Virus record (IMG/VR): IMGVR_UViG_3300047317_000732
Location: 1-23,371 of that record
Direction: 5' to 3' (one strand)
Length of the DNA: 23,371 nt
Origin: a virus
Positions 1 through 5,590 of the stretch are shown here, in pieces (position 1 is the stretch's first letter; every line of letters begins with the position of its first letter). The notes beneath the pieces were generated by a model. The model was given only the letters and a program-made list of their open reading frames with translations. It searched no databases and was not told the origin of the DNA. The position numbers and the translations under genes are program-made.

Positions 1-281
1 TCACAAAGGTGATCATGATAATCCTCACCAAGATGTGAGCGGGCATCCTTCCGTGAGTCAGCAGCTTCAAGGCAGTTGAAGCAATTGACTTCACGTGGAG
101 TGCGTCGATAGCCAGGCTGGTTGTTAGGGTAGTGCATTCCGCAAAGCGTAGCGGTCTCCCCACCACAGGTCTGATAAAGATATGCGTGATTACGGTCGCC
201 CGAATAGAAGGTGACACTGAGCGGCGGCACGTATCTAGGGTAGTTATCGTTGGCTGCGAAAGCATAGATAACGGTGGACAC
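1..281 (-). CDS. partial zinc-finger-like hypothetical protein (3' end off the left edge)
   Basis: This reading frame stays open from a GTG at 281 to the window edge (93 codons, no stop). The GTG has GGAGA five bases upstream, the same sequence and spacing as in the neighbouring minus-strand genes, and this decides the start. The visible protein has Cys at about residues 39, 47, 67 and 70, the last two as CFNC, with a conserved-looking GMHYPNN and RTPREVNC context. That suggests a four-cysteine zinc site. It has no membrane segment. The gene lies just downstream of a strong leftward terminator (299-324) and has no copy of the promoter module of its own, so its transcription probably depends on readthrough. 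I do not recognise the family, and the C-terminus is missing. Confidence 0.6.
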   Translation of the reverse strand, partial: MSTVIYAFAANDNYPRYVPPLSVTFYSGDRNHAYLYQTCGGETATLCGMHYPNNQPGYRRTPREVNCFNCLEAADSRKDARSHLGEDYHDHLC

Positions 282-298
282 GACAGTCTCCGATCGAG

Positions 299-324
299 AA
301 AAAGCCCCGCCCGAAGGCGGGGCT
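299..324 (-). terminator. intrinsic terminator, leftward
   Basis: A perfect 9-bp stem, AGCCCCGCC paired with GGCGGGGCT, closes a four-base loop that reads UUCG on the minus strand. A run of T follows on that strand. It sits 14 bases past the stop of the SWIM-type gene, which it would terminate. Confidence 0.9.
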
Positions 325-337
325 TGTGTTTGAGGGG

Positions 338-565
338 TTAGGCTGCGACGCCCATAGCGCGGAGGTGCTTGCAGGGCTTTTTCTGGTGCGCGGGGCCCTT
401 CTGGTAGATGTGACCCGGGCAAGAGCACTGCCAGTTGTCCGAGCCACGACGCTGCGCGATCGTGTAGGTCCGGCCGCTGGTGCTGGTTAGCGCGAAGCGG
501 GAAACCCACTGGTCGCTGGCCGGGAGGGACTGCAGGTTTTTGACGGTTGAGCTGAGATTTGACAT
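338..565 (-). CDS. small SWIM-type zinc finger protein
   Basis: A 75-residue protein whose C-terminal half carries a SWIM-like metal site: C47, C49, C65 and H67 (CxC, 15 residues, CxH), with W46 just before it and a basic HQKKPCKHLR stretch. SWIM domains bind zinc and usually mediate DNA or protein contacts. Here the domain is nearly the whole protein, so an adaptor or DNA-binding role is an inference. The ATG at 565 is chosen over the in-frame ATG at 592, because 592 lies inside the -10 of the promoter module (590-617) while 565 has GGAGA five bases upstream. The gene is a single-gene unit between its own promoter and the terminator at 299-324. Confidence 0.8.
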   Translation of the reverse strand: MSNLSSTVKNLQSLPASDQWVSRFALTSTSGRTYTIAQRRGSDNWQCSCPGHIYQKGPAHQKKPCKHLRAMGVAA

Positions 566-589
566 TTCGGTCTCCATTCTGACTCTATA

Positions 590-617
590 CATATAAGCGC
601 TTTGCAGCTCATTGCAA
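590..617 (-). promoter_or_regulatory. promoter module copy 1 (leftward)
   Basis: TTGCAA (617-612), a 16-base spacer ending in AAGCGCT, and TATATG (595-590). The leader then carries GTCAGAATGGAGA just before the ATG at 565. This matches copies at 1839-1867, 2583-2610, 5206-5233 and 5268-5295. The 8-base palindrome AAGCGCTT runs from the spacer into the -10. Confidence 0.8.
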
Positions 618-650
618 TACCCTGAGCGAAAAAAGGTATCAAAAAGACAA

Positions 651-682
651 AAAAATGCCCCCGGACTTTCGGGGCACTTTTT
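651..682 (-). terminator. intrinsic terminator, probably bidirectional
   Basis: A GC-rich hairpin at about 656-676 (TGCC, bulged C, CCG; loop GACTTT; CGGGGCA). It is followed on the minus strand by a run of seven T and on the plus strand by CTTTTT. It closes the transcription unit ending with the gene at 721-999 and lies just upstream of promoter copy 1. Confidence 0.8.
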
Positions 683-720
683 CCTGCGTTTTAGAGCGGG
701 TTATATGATTTTTTGCATGA

Positions 721-999
721 TCAATCATTCCTTGGATGTGGGTAAGAGCATCGGGTAGGGTCTTTTTCAACGCACGGGTTTGCCCCGTCCTTGCACTTCC
801 AGCAGGCGCTGTCACGAAACCGGCCTTTGGGCAGTGTGCTGGTATCGACTTTTGTCACTCCGTCTTCTGATGATACCTCGAACACAGTGGCGCTATTCTT
901 CGGATCACGTTGAATCTCTTGGGCAGCTAGTGCAGCGGAGATAGGTCCTGCTGCTGTTAACTCGACCTCCCAAGATACGATGTAAGTTTTCTTTGTCAC
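721..999 (-). CDS. small phage protein with Cys-rich tail, unknown function
   Basis: A 92-residue protein that starts TKKTYIVSWEVEL and contains AAQEIQRDPKNSATVFEV. I have seen this type of sequence in many unannotated phage and plasmid proteins with a beta-alpha-beta look, and its function is unknown. The tail has Cys at 66, 69, 76 and 84, a possible metal site. The GTG at 999 is preferred over the ATG at 1014, because AAAGGAG lies five bases upstream of the GTG while the ATG overlaps the stop of the upstream gene. It is the last gene of the unit started by promoter copy 2 and is followed by the terminator at 651-682. Confidence 0.75.
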   Translation of the reverse strand: MTKKTYIVSWEVELTAAGPISAALAAQEIQRDPKNSATVFEVSSEDGVTKVDTSTLPKGRFRDSACWKCKDGANPCVEKDPTRCSYPHPRND

Positions 1000-1010
1000 A
1001 AGCACTCCTT

Positions 1011-1451
1011 TCATGATGCGAATGTTCCATCAGGCCAGATGATAAACACTGGTTTCTTAGCAATTCGGGCCATCCGGATAGTCATCCAGGTACCGGAACG
1101 TTGTTCTTCTTTGAACATTTTGGGTGCTGCCACTAGTAAGTCTGTCTCGGACACTATCATCCGGTTTCGATCACGGTAATCCAGAGCTGGGAAGATTCGA
1201 ATGGGACTATTTGGGGACTCTTTCCAGGCTCTCTTTTTGGGATCTTCCGGTGGATGAAGGACTAGGGAAAGGCTAAGACTGAAGGCAATGTCGTGTGCTT
1301 GGGCATCAGCCCCGATGCAGTCACCGTGATGAAACTCCGCGTTGTCATAACCAAGGGTGGCACCTAGCAGGAAGCCACGGAGGGCATCGTGCTGCGACAG
1401 CGACATGCCTAGTTGAGTGCCGGTAAATCCGATCTTTATCAAAGGGATCAT
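1011..1451 (-). CDS. SLOG/DprA-like Rossmann-fold nucleotide-binding protein
   Basis: A 146-residue protein with the hallmarks of the SLOG superfamily (DprA, LOG and YpsA relatives): a glycine-rich GFTGTQ after the first strand (residues 8-13), HHGDCIGAD (41-49), HPPED (66-70), RDRNRMIV (93-100) and RSGTW (118-122). Members bind nucleotides or nucleotide-derived ligands. Phage and defence versions are often ligand sensors or nucleoside hydrolase-like enzymes. The substrate here cannot be read from sequence. The ATG at 1451 follows a weak GGTGG and overlaps the stop of the 40-residue membrane gene as ATGA. A longer frame reaching 1592 would overlap two other genes and is rejected. Confidence 0.75.
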   Translation of the reverse strand: MIPLIKIGFTGTQLGMSLSQHDALRGFLLGATLGYDNAEFHHGDCIGADAQAHDIAFSLSLSLVLHPPEDPKKRAWKESPNSPIRIFPALDYRDRNRMIVSETDLLVAAPKMFKEEQRSGTWMTIRMARIAKKPVFIIWPDGTFAS

Positions 1452-1570
1452 GGGCCCACCAGATATCCGATTAGGGCGAGGAGGCCGAACACGATAAAGA
1501 TGCGGCCCAGATTGCGCAGCACGGCCATGATAAAGAAGGCCAGTAGGATGCCTCCAGCGATGACTAGCAT
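1448..1570 (-). CDS. 40-residue membrane protein
   Basis: A short gene fitted between two neighbours with overlaps at both ends: 7 bases with the gene upstream and ATGA with the SLOG-like gene downstream. The protein is nearly all hydrophobic. A first segment (about residues 2-18, LVIAGGILLAFFIMAVL) is followed by a short RNLGR turn and a second segment (about 24-38). That fits a small hairpin or single-span inner-membrane protein, such as a small holin-like or exclusion protein, but nothing identifies the role. The coupling at both ends and the full use of the 120-base space make a chance frame unlikely. Confidence 0.65.
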   Translation of the reverse strand: MLVIAGGILLAFFIMAVLRNLGRIFIVFGLLALIGYLVGP

Positions 1571-1812
1571 GACGTCGCCTTCCGCAGTACATCAGCTACC
1601 TTTTTGATGTAGCCCGCCTTGGCGTAGTTGCTGCATTGGATATGCGTGGCGATTTCGGCCCGCAGTTCCTCAAGGACAGCTTGCCGCTGCCCCTGTTGCC
1701 ACTGCGTGATCAACGCCATCCCCTCCTCCTCGGAATGGTAAGCCCAAGGCAACGTCTTCATCCGTTCCAGGGCCTCGGCTTCGGTTTTCGGGTTCAGAAT
1801 AAGTGTGGTCAT
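1564..1812 (-). CDS. small hypothetical protein, early module
   Basis: An 82-residue, mostly helical, charged protein (MTTLILNPKTEAEALERMK at the start). It has no cysteine site beyond scattered residues and no membrane segment, and I do not recognise the family. The start at 1812 is fixed by the leader GTCAGAACGGAGA six bases upstream. An in-frame ATG at 1833 lies in the leader of the promoter module and is discarded. It is the first gene of the unit driven by promoter copy 2, followed by the membrane protein, the SLOG-like protein and the 92-residue protein, all overlapping or nearly touching. Confidence 0.75.
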   Translation of the reverse strand: MTTLILNPKTEAEALERMKTLPWAYHSEEEGMALITQWQQGQRQAVLEELRAEIATHIQCSNYAKAGYIKKVADVLRKATSC

Positions 1813-1838
1813 TTTGGCTCTCCGTTCTGACATCCATA

Positions 1839-1867
1839 CATATAAGCGCTTTTGCGGCGATTTGCAA
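1839..1867 (-). promoter_or_regulatory. promoter module copy 2 (leftward)
   Basis: TTGCAA (1867-1862), a 17-base spacer containing GCAAAAGCGCT, and TATATG (1844-1839), then a leader with GTCAGAACGGAGA before the ATG at 1812. It starts the four-gene unit 1812-721. Confidence 0.8.
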
Positions 1868-1884
1868 GCACAAAGTCAAAGGAA

Positions 1885-1907
1885 ACGGCGACCCTATAAG
1901 CCGCCGT
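1885..1907 (-). terminator. weak candidate terminator hairpin
   Basis: ACGGCG (1885-1890) pairs with CGCCGT (1902-1907) around an 11-base loop. On the minus strand the stem is followed by TTCCTTTGACTTT, a poor T tract. It lies between the gene ending at 1993 and promoter copy 2, where a terminator would be expected. The 125-base gap also holds a GGGTGG/CCACCC foldback near 1940-1953. Confidence 0.35.
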
Positions 1908-1992
1908 CTCCCCCGCACCTCCAAGAGGTTGCGGTTACCGGGTGGTCCCACCCTGCCCGGAGCAGGTCGTCAGAAGGAGATTTGGCTGGGAC

Positions 1993-2232
1993 CTAGCCAA
2001 CTCTGTGTAACTCCGTGATAAACTTTACAAATCCTGTATAGTCCCCACGTTTCATCTGTTTAACCACTTCCATAGCTCGTTCCTTCGTGAGGAGTCGAGC
2101 TGCGGTCTCGGGCGATAGTTGCGCATCGTACCAGTATCGAGCATCGCCTTGATCTGCTTCGTGTGTACCTAGGAATTTGAGAGCCTTATTGAACTCCCGC
2201 CACCAGAGGTGGAATGTAGGTTCGGTCATCAT
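1993..2232 (-). CDS. small hypothetical protein
   Basis: A 79-residue protein rich in aromatic and charged residues (FHLWWREFNKALKFLGTHE near the N-terminus, then a helical C-terminal half). Its ATG at 2232 overlaps the stop of the upstream gene as ATGA, so the two are translationally coupled. A second ATG directly follows it at 2229. I do not recognise it. It is the second and last gene of the unit driven by promoter copy 3. Confidence 0.65.
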   Translation of the reverse strand: MMTEPTFHLWWREFNKALKFLGTHEADQGDARYWYDAQLSPETAARLLTKERAMEVVKQMKRGDYTGFVKFITELHRVG

Positions 2233-2558
2233 TTGATTCCCGTGATCAGATCAAAGATGGCATCGAAATTCTTGTGGTACAACGCCTGCTCGACTGCATG
2301 GTGGGCAACCGAACGTGCTTCGGCGTTCCGCGCGCGCACCGCCGAGTTGTATTGGACCAGTGCACCCGGTGACGTAAAGCCCAGTGCCTTGCAGGCGACC
2401 ATATCGAACGCCTCCTTGGCGGTGGCACCGATCTCGCAATGCTGCCCGATTCGGGCTACAAAGCCCTTGGGGCAGTTGTTCACGAAACCGACCTTTTTAC
2501 GGCCCTCCGTGATGTTCCAGCAGGAGGCGCTAATTTGGGCGAGTCTGTACGTGGTCAT
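2229..2558 (-). CDS. conserved phage-type hypothetical protein
   Basis: A 109-residue protein. The first 60 residues look like a small beta-rich domain (YRLAQISASCWNI, VGFVNNCPKGFVARIG), and an alpha-helical second half follows. Similar short proteins with a TAKEAFDMV-like helix occur in phages, but I know of no function. The start at 2558 has GGAGA six bases upstream within the shared leader GTCAGAACGGAGA, directly after promoter copy 3. It leads a two-gene unit with the 79-residue gene. Confidence 0.7.
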   Translation of the reverse strand: MTTYRLAQISASCWNITEGRKKVGFVNNCPKGFVARIGQHCEIGATAKEAFDMVACKALGFTSPGALVQYNSAVRARNAEARSVAHHAVEQALYHKNFDAIFDLITGIK

Positions 2559-2582
2559 TTTCGTCTCCGTTCTGACAGCTTA

Positions 2583-2610
2583 TATATAAGCGCTTTGCGC
2601 TACAATGCAA
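2583..2610 (-). promoter_or_regulatory. promoter module copy 3 (leftward)
   Basis: TTGCAT (2610-2605), a 16-base spacer with GCAAAGCGCT, TATATA (2588-2583), then GTCAGAACGGAGA before the ATG at 2558. Its -35 lies inside the last codons of the gene ending at 2600, so it is an internal promoter within the long leftward operon. Confidence 0.78.
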
Positions 2611-2812
2611 GCTTTAATTTTGCCTCACCGGAAATTTCTAGCCATCCATTCTCATCAGAGATGAGGATTGGAGTCCCATCAAACTTTAGGGAGCGGAAAA
2701 TATTGGTGCCACATTCCGGGCAGTATGTCGGCAAACGTGGGTTGACCCAACAGAGTAGCTGGCCGCAGCACGGTGTCTGGATCAGCCTAAAGTGGATTCG
2801 TTCTCTGGTCAT
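2600..2812 (-). CDS. small zinc-ribbon protein
   Basis: A 70-residue protein with Cys at 15, 16, 21, 31 and 34 (TPCCGQLLC, then YCPECG). This is a zinc-ribbon or rubredoxin-like knuckle pair common in small phage proteins of unknown role. The start at 2812 overlaps the stop of the upstream gene as ATGA. A lesser alternative is a structural zinc protein without nucleic acid binding. The end of the gene contains the -35 of promoter copy 3. It is the distal gene of the unit that begins at promoter copy 4. Confidence 0.75.
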   Translation of the reverse strand: MTRERIHFRLIQTPCCGQLLCWVNPRLPTYCPECGTNIFRSLKFDGTPILISDENGWLEISGEAKLKLAL

Positions 2813-3084
2813 TGTGGATCACCAATACGACCACTAGGCTTACGTACGTTCTCATCGATCAGCCAGTCGTCTTCTTCCATCCAAGCCATGAGGTCAGCAC
2901 ATAGGCGGTTCCAGCCTCTCTCAACCTTCGGCGGGATGTTCAAGTCGGGAATGCTGATCTCGGCACCTAGCTGATTGGCGCATTCGGCCACCCTGCGCAA
3001 GCTTAGTCGTAGGGTGGCGAGTTGCTCTTCAGGTGTTTGCATTTGTTCCGTTCCCTGGTCATTGTGGTCTTCGGGTACGTTCAT
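2809..3084 (-). CDS. small hypothetical helical protein
   Basis: A 91-residue protein. The middle (EEQLATLRLSLRRVAECANQLG) is predicted helical, then comes a short Pro-containing linker (SIPDLNIPPKVERGW) and a second helix with acidic MEEDDW. I do not recognise the family. The ATG at 3084 overlaps the upstream stop as ATGA. An ATG 14 codons in has AGGGA upstream and is an alternative start that would remove an Asn/Glu-rich leader. The gene is coupled to the zinc-ribbon gene downstream. Confidence 0.65.
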   Translation of the reverse strand: MNVPEDHNDQGTEQMQTPEEQLATLRLSLRRVAECANQLGAEISIPDLNIPPKVERGWNRLCADLMAWMEEDDWLIDENVRKPSGRIGDPQ

Positions 3085-4073
3085 TGTCTTACTTTGATGT
3101 GTCTGCTAATTGTTTCGCCTTGGCCCCGCATATACGGCTCGACAATCCAGTGCTTGTTTCCTCGTCTAGCCAAGTACCTGCTGACCATGTGGATTCGCGG
3201 TGACTTGCGGGTGAACCCTAATGGTGTACGGATTTGCTGCGCGCGCTCGGCAGCGTTAAGATGAATGGTTACCCGGGTATGGTCTAGTCTGGGGACTTCA
3301 TGCCGCTTGACGCGGGCTTTGTTCAGCTTGGATTGATCTACTGGTGTATAGTGAACGATGGGTCGACTGGCAGTTAGTAGCATCATGATCGCCCAGACCG
3401 TAATGTATTCACCATAAACATCGGCGTAGGCTGCTTCTCTTTGATGTGGATTTCTGTTGAGAAACATCTCACCCCATCTATTAGGTGAATGCTCCGCTGT
3501 TTCCCAAATCTGGAATAGAGCTTCCTTTTGGATTGGGTTGTCCGTCCATAGCCTGGCTAGGTTAGCTATTGACAATCCTAACGTGTTTTCGATCGGTTGT
3601 TTGATTCGTTGGTCTAGGTTAAAGTAAGCTGAAATTGGGGCAATGTTGGCCGGGTTTAGATCCTTTGAGATTTGTAACCCGTCCATTATTGGGCTTTCCC
3701 ATGCCCAGGTCACTTGTCCCTTTCGACCACCTTTTTCACATTCAAGGAAAAACCCAACACGTACTGGTATGGGTCTGCCGGGTTCGTTAATCACGGCATC
3801 TGGGAACCTACGACGTAGGTTCTCACGACCGCTTTCTTCCCATTCCACCCACATCTTTGTATAAGGTATGTGACAATGAGCCATTGCCTCCAACAGGACT
3901 TTGGGGCGGCCAAAGGTTAGTTCGGTCGCGGTGTGAATGGCATTGGTATCAAGCAGAAATCTCGGTGCCCCCTTTAGTTTATCTTCCATAGCACCAAAGA
4001 TGGCAATGATGGGATTGAATGGTCTTGTCTTGGCAAGACCAGCCATCTCCACTATGTTGTCCATCAGGTACAT
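3081..4073 (-). CDS. conserved phage hypothetical protein, about 330 residues
   Basis: Largest leftward gene. The C-terminus (about residues 295-325) has the pattern RxHMVSRYLARRGNKHWIV, then MRGQGE and SRHIKV. I associate this His/Arg/Trp-rich tail with an uncharacterised family in proteobacterial phages and prophages. The N-terminal two thirds are alpha-rich with a central beta stretch (PVRVGFFLECEKG). No catalytic motif is visible. The ATG at 4073 is preferred over the GTG at 4088 because TGGGA lies about nine bases upstream. It overlaps the ADP-ribosyltransferase-like gene by ten bases, so the two are probably co-translated. Confidence 0.7.
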   Translation of the reverse strand: MYLMDNIVEMAGLAKTRPFNPIIAIFGAMEDKLKGAPRFLLDTNAIHTATELTFGRPKVLLEAMAHCHIPYTKMWVEWEESGRENLRRRFPDAVINEPGRPIPVRVGFFLECEKGGRKGQVTWAWESPIMDGLQISKDLNPANIAPISAYFNLDQRIKQPIENTLGLSIANLARLWTDNPIQKEALFQIWETAEHSPNRWGEMFLNRNPHQREAAYADVYGEYITVWAIMMLLTASRPIVHYTPVDQSKLNKARVKRHEVPRLDHTRVTIHLNAAERAQQIRTPLGFTRKSPRIHMVSRYLARRGNKHWIVEPYMRGQGETISRHIKVRQ

Positions 4074-4765
4074 TTGATGATTTCCCACCCTTCGATTGTT
4101 GGGAGTAGTGGATCTTCCCAGCGAAGTTGCGGATTTTCCTGCATCAGTCGATTGATCTCTTCGACGGGTGTAAACTCACCATCAAACAGTTTGCGGGTCA
4201 AGATATGATATTGATGACCCATGACCATCTGGTTTATGATCACGATTGTGGGATCCCAGACGTACATAAGTTTTATGTTTGGATGATGCGGCCACAACAC
4301 CGCTCTAGTAATTGCGGATGGTGGGATTGTGCCCCTATGGGCGCAGGTACCTAGATGTTGTAGAGATGCCTCCCACCATGTGGTGTCTGTACCGTCCTTA
4401 TTCTGGGTAGGCCAGTTGAAAGTGAATTGCTGCTTCCGGTAGTGTATAGTCCGTTCTTTCATCGAGCCGGGTACCGGGTTATCGATCTTTCGGCTTCCCT
4501 GTTCTAGAAAGTCCTCATCGGGGTAGAGGTTAAGTGGGAATAGCTTGTCGGTGTCGATTTCAATAACGGCGCAGAGAGGCTCTTTGCCTTTGGAAGCGTT
4601 GAACGCGAAATATGGGGCGTAGCTGTTCGTCAGGTACACACACTTTGGGTTGCTGTTGACCGTATGCTTCCAGTTGTTGACTCCTTTCGCACCCCTTGGG
4701 TGTATTCCTATCTTTAGAATGTTGTTAAGCCAGGCACCGTTAGTGCCGTGATAGAGTTTTACCAT
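4064..4765 (-). CDS. ADP-ribosyltransferase / KptA-like fold protein (predicted)
   Basis: A 233-residue protein. Its first 90 residues resemble the ART fold of KptA-type RNA 2'-phosphotransferases and small phage ADP-ribosyltransferases: LYHGT (H6-G7-T8), NILKIGIHPRG, CVYLTNSYAPYFAFNAS (about 42-58) and a strand AVIEIDTDKL. The HGT and YLT/YA positions would make up the NAD site, with an acidic residue expected from the EID/DED region. The remaining 140 residues (WPTQNKDGTDTTWWE onward) are unassigned and may bind the target. If active, it could modify host protein or nucleic acid. Family membership is inferred from motifs alone. The ATG at 4765 is 3 bases past the upstream stop. Confidence 0.6.
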   Translation of the reverse strand: MVKLYHGTNGAWLNNILKIGIHPRGAKGVNNWKHTVNSNPKCVYLTNSYAPYFAFNASKGKEPLCAVIEIDTDKLFPLNLYPDEDFLEQGSRKIDNPVPGSMKERTIHYRKQQFTFNWPTQNKDGTDTTWWEASLQHLGTCAHRGTIPPSAITRAVLWPHHPNIKLMYVWDPTIVIINQMVMGHQYHILTRKLFDGEFTPVEEINRLMQENPQLRWEDPLLPTIEGWEIIKCT

Positions 4766-4768
4766 CTC

Positions 4769-4969
4769 TCAGTTTCCATATTGTTTGATGATTAGGTGAG
4801 CTGTCTCTATTAGCTCAGCTATAGGAACCTTTATGACAGACTGTGTCACTCCAGTCGCTTTGTCAAGCATAGTGACATAGACTGAAGTAACACCACGTTG
4901 GCCTACACCAACGTCAACAATCTCAATGATGTGACTTTCCCCCTTCATTCGGATGATTTGATCAGCCAT
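4769..4969 (-). CDS. small hypothetical protein
   Basis: A 66-residue protein with a beta-rich first half (IIRMKGESHIIEIVDVGVGQRG) and a C-terminal helix (IAELIETAHLIIKQYG). It resembles a small single-domain binding protein, but I do not recognise it. The ATG at 4969 overlaps the end of the upstream gene by eight bases. An upstream in-frame ATG at 4993 would overlap more and has no ribosome site. Confidence 0.65.
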   Translation of the reverse strand: MADQIIRMKGESHIIEIVDVGVGQRGVTSVYVTMLDKATGVTQSVIKVPIAELIETAHLIIKQYGN

Positions 4970-5156
4970 TATGCACCCCCGCACGAGCGACACGTTCGAT
5001 CTGGTCGACTGTCAGCCCTGAGATTTCGGATAGGGCCTGCACTGCCCGTTCTATCTTTACGGCACCCCACATGTCCCTCGGTTTGGTGTCTCTCAACCAG
5101 ACGAGGAAGGAGCAGAGGTCGGTAAGTGCTTTGATCTGATTTGATGTGATTTCCAT
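4962..5156 (-). CDS. small hypothetical helical protein, first gene of long leftward unit
   Basis: A 64-residue helical protein (ITSNQIKALTDLCSFLVWL, then KIERAVQALSEISGLTVDQIERVA), with the length and rhythm of a small HTH or dimerisation protein, though no clear HTH signature is visible. The open frame extends to 5273, but promoter copy 4 lies at 5206-5233, inside that extension. The start is therefore taken as the ATG at 5156, with AGGA seven bases upstream. Its leader differs from the other copies and contains a small hairpin, GCCGG/CCGGC (5173-5187). Confidence 0.65.
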   Translation of the reverse strand: MEITSNQIKALTDLCSFLVWLRDTKPRDMWGAVKIERAVQALSEISGLTVDQIERVARAGVHNG

Positions 5157-5205
5157 TTCCCGATCCTGTGCTGCCGGATCACCCGGCGTCTGGTTACTAT
5201 CATCA

Positions 5206-5233
5206 TATATAAGCGCTTTGCAACGAATTGCAA
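5206..5233 (-). promoter_or_regulatory. promoter module copy 4 (leftward)
   Basis: TTGCAA (5233-5228), a 16-base spacer with TTGCAAAGCGCT, and TATATA (5211-5206). It lacks the shared GTCAGAAYGGAGA leader. It drives the six-gene unit from 5156 to 2600 and stands back to back with copy 5; the two -35 boxes are 34 bases apart. Confidence 0.8.
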
Positions 5234-5267
5234 GCACAAAATGATCTAAAAAATCCGACACGGGGAC

Positions 5268-5295
5268 TTGCAATGTGCCGCAAAATGCTTATATG
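5268..5295 (+). promoter_or_regulatory. promoter module copy 5 (rightward)
   Basis: TTGCAA (5268-5273), a 16-base spacer with GCAAAATGCT, TATATG (5290-5295), then a leader GTCAGAATGGAGA placed five bases before the ATG at 5320. It is the only rightward copy. Here the AAGCGCTT palindrome is broken to AATGCTT, so the palindrome is not essential to the module. Confidence 0.8.
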
Positions 5296-5319
5296 TATGG
5301 AGTCAGAATGGAGACCGAT

Positions 5320-5577
5320 ATGACCAAGTTCGTGAGAGATCAATTTAGCTACTGGGGTGGGTATCTGACCTACGGGCCGGAACGCCTTTTTATCGCCCGC
5401 TTCAAGTACGCCTCGACCTCCAGCAAGCCCCGGTGGATCACGTTCATGTGCAAGAATTTCACCGTGGAAGAGTGGCAGGCTGCGCGCGCTCAGGACAAGG
5501 CGCCGCTCGACATCATGCGCTCGAAGGGTTTCGAGCTCACTCATATCCTCAAGTGGCGTCGTGAGGGTGTGATCTAG
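5320..5577 (+). CDS. small hypothetical protein, rightward early unit
   Basis: An 85-residue basic protein (MTKFVRDQFSYWGGYLTYGP at the start, a mid strand with RFKYASTSSKPRWITFM, and a C-terminal helix with EEWQAARAQDK and LKWRREG). I do not recognise it. The start at 5320 is fixed by the shared leader. In-frame ATGs at 5275, 5293 and 5308 lie in the promoter or leader and are discarded. The base composition is clearly more GC-rich than the late operon. It is followed 13 bases later by the DUF3846-like gene in the same unit. Confidence 0.7.
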   Translation: MTKFVRDQFSYWGGYLTYGPERLFIARFKYASTSSKPRWITFMCKNFTVEEWQAARAQDKAPLDIMRSKGFELTHILKWRREGVI

Positions 5578-5590
5578 AAAGGAGTGGAAA

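Noticed and set aside
590-5295. Repeated TTGCAA-TATATR units as a CRISPR array or replication iterons
   Set aside because: They are hundreds to thousands of bases apart, each directly upstream of a gene start, with a leader and ribosome site, so they fit promoters.
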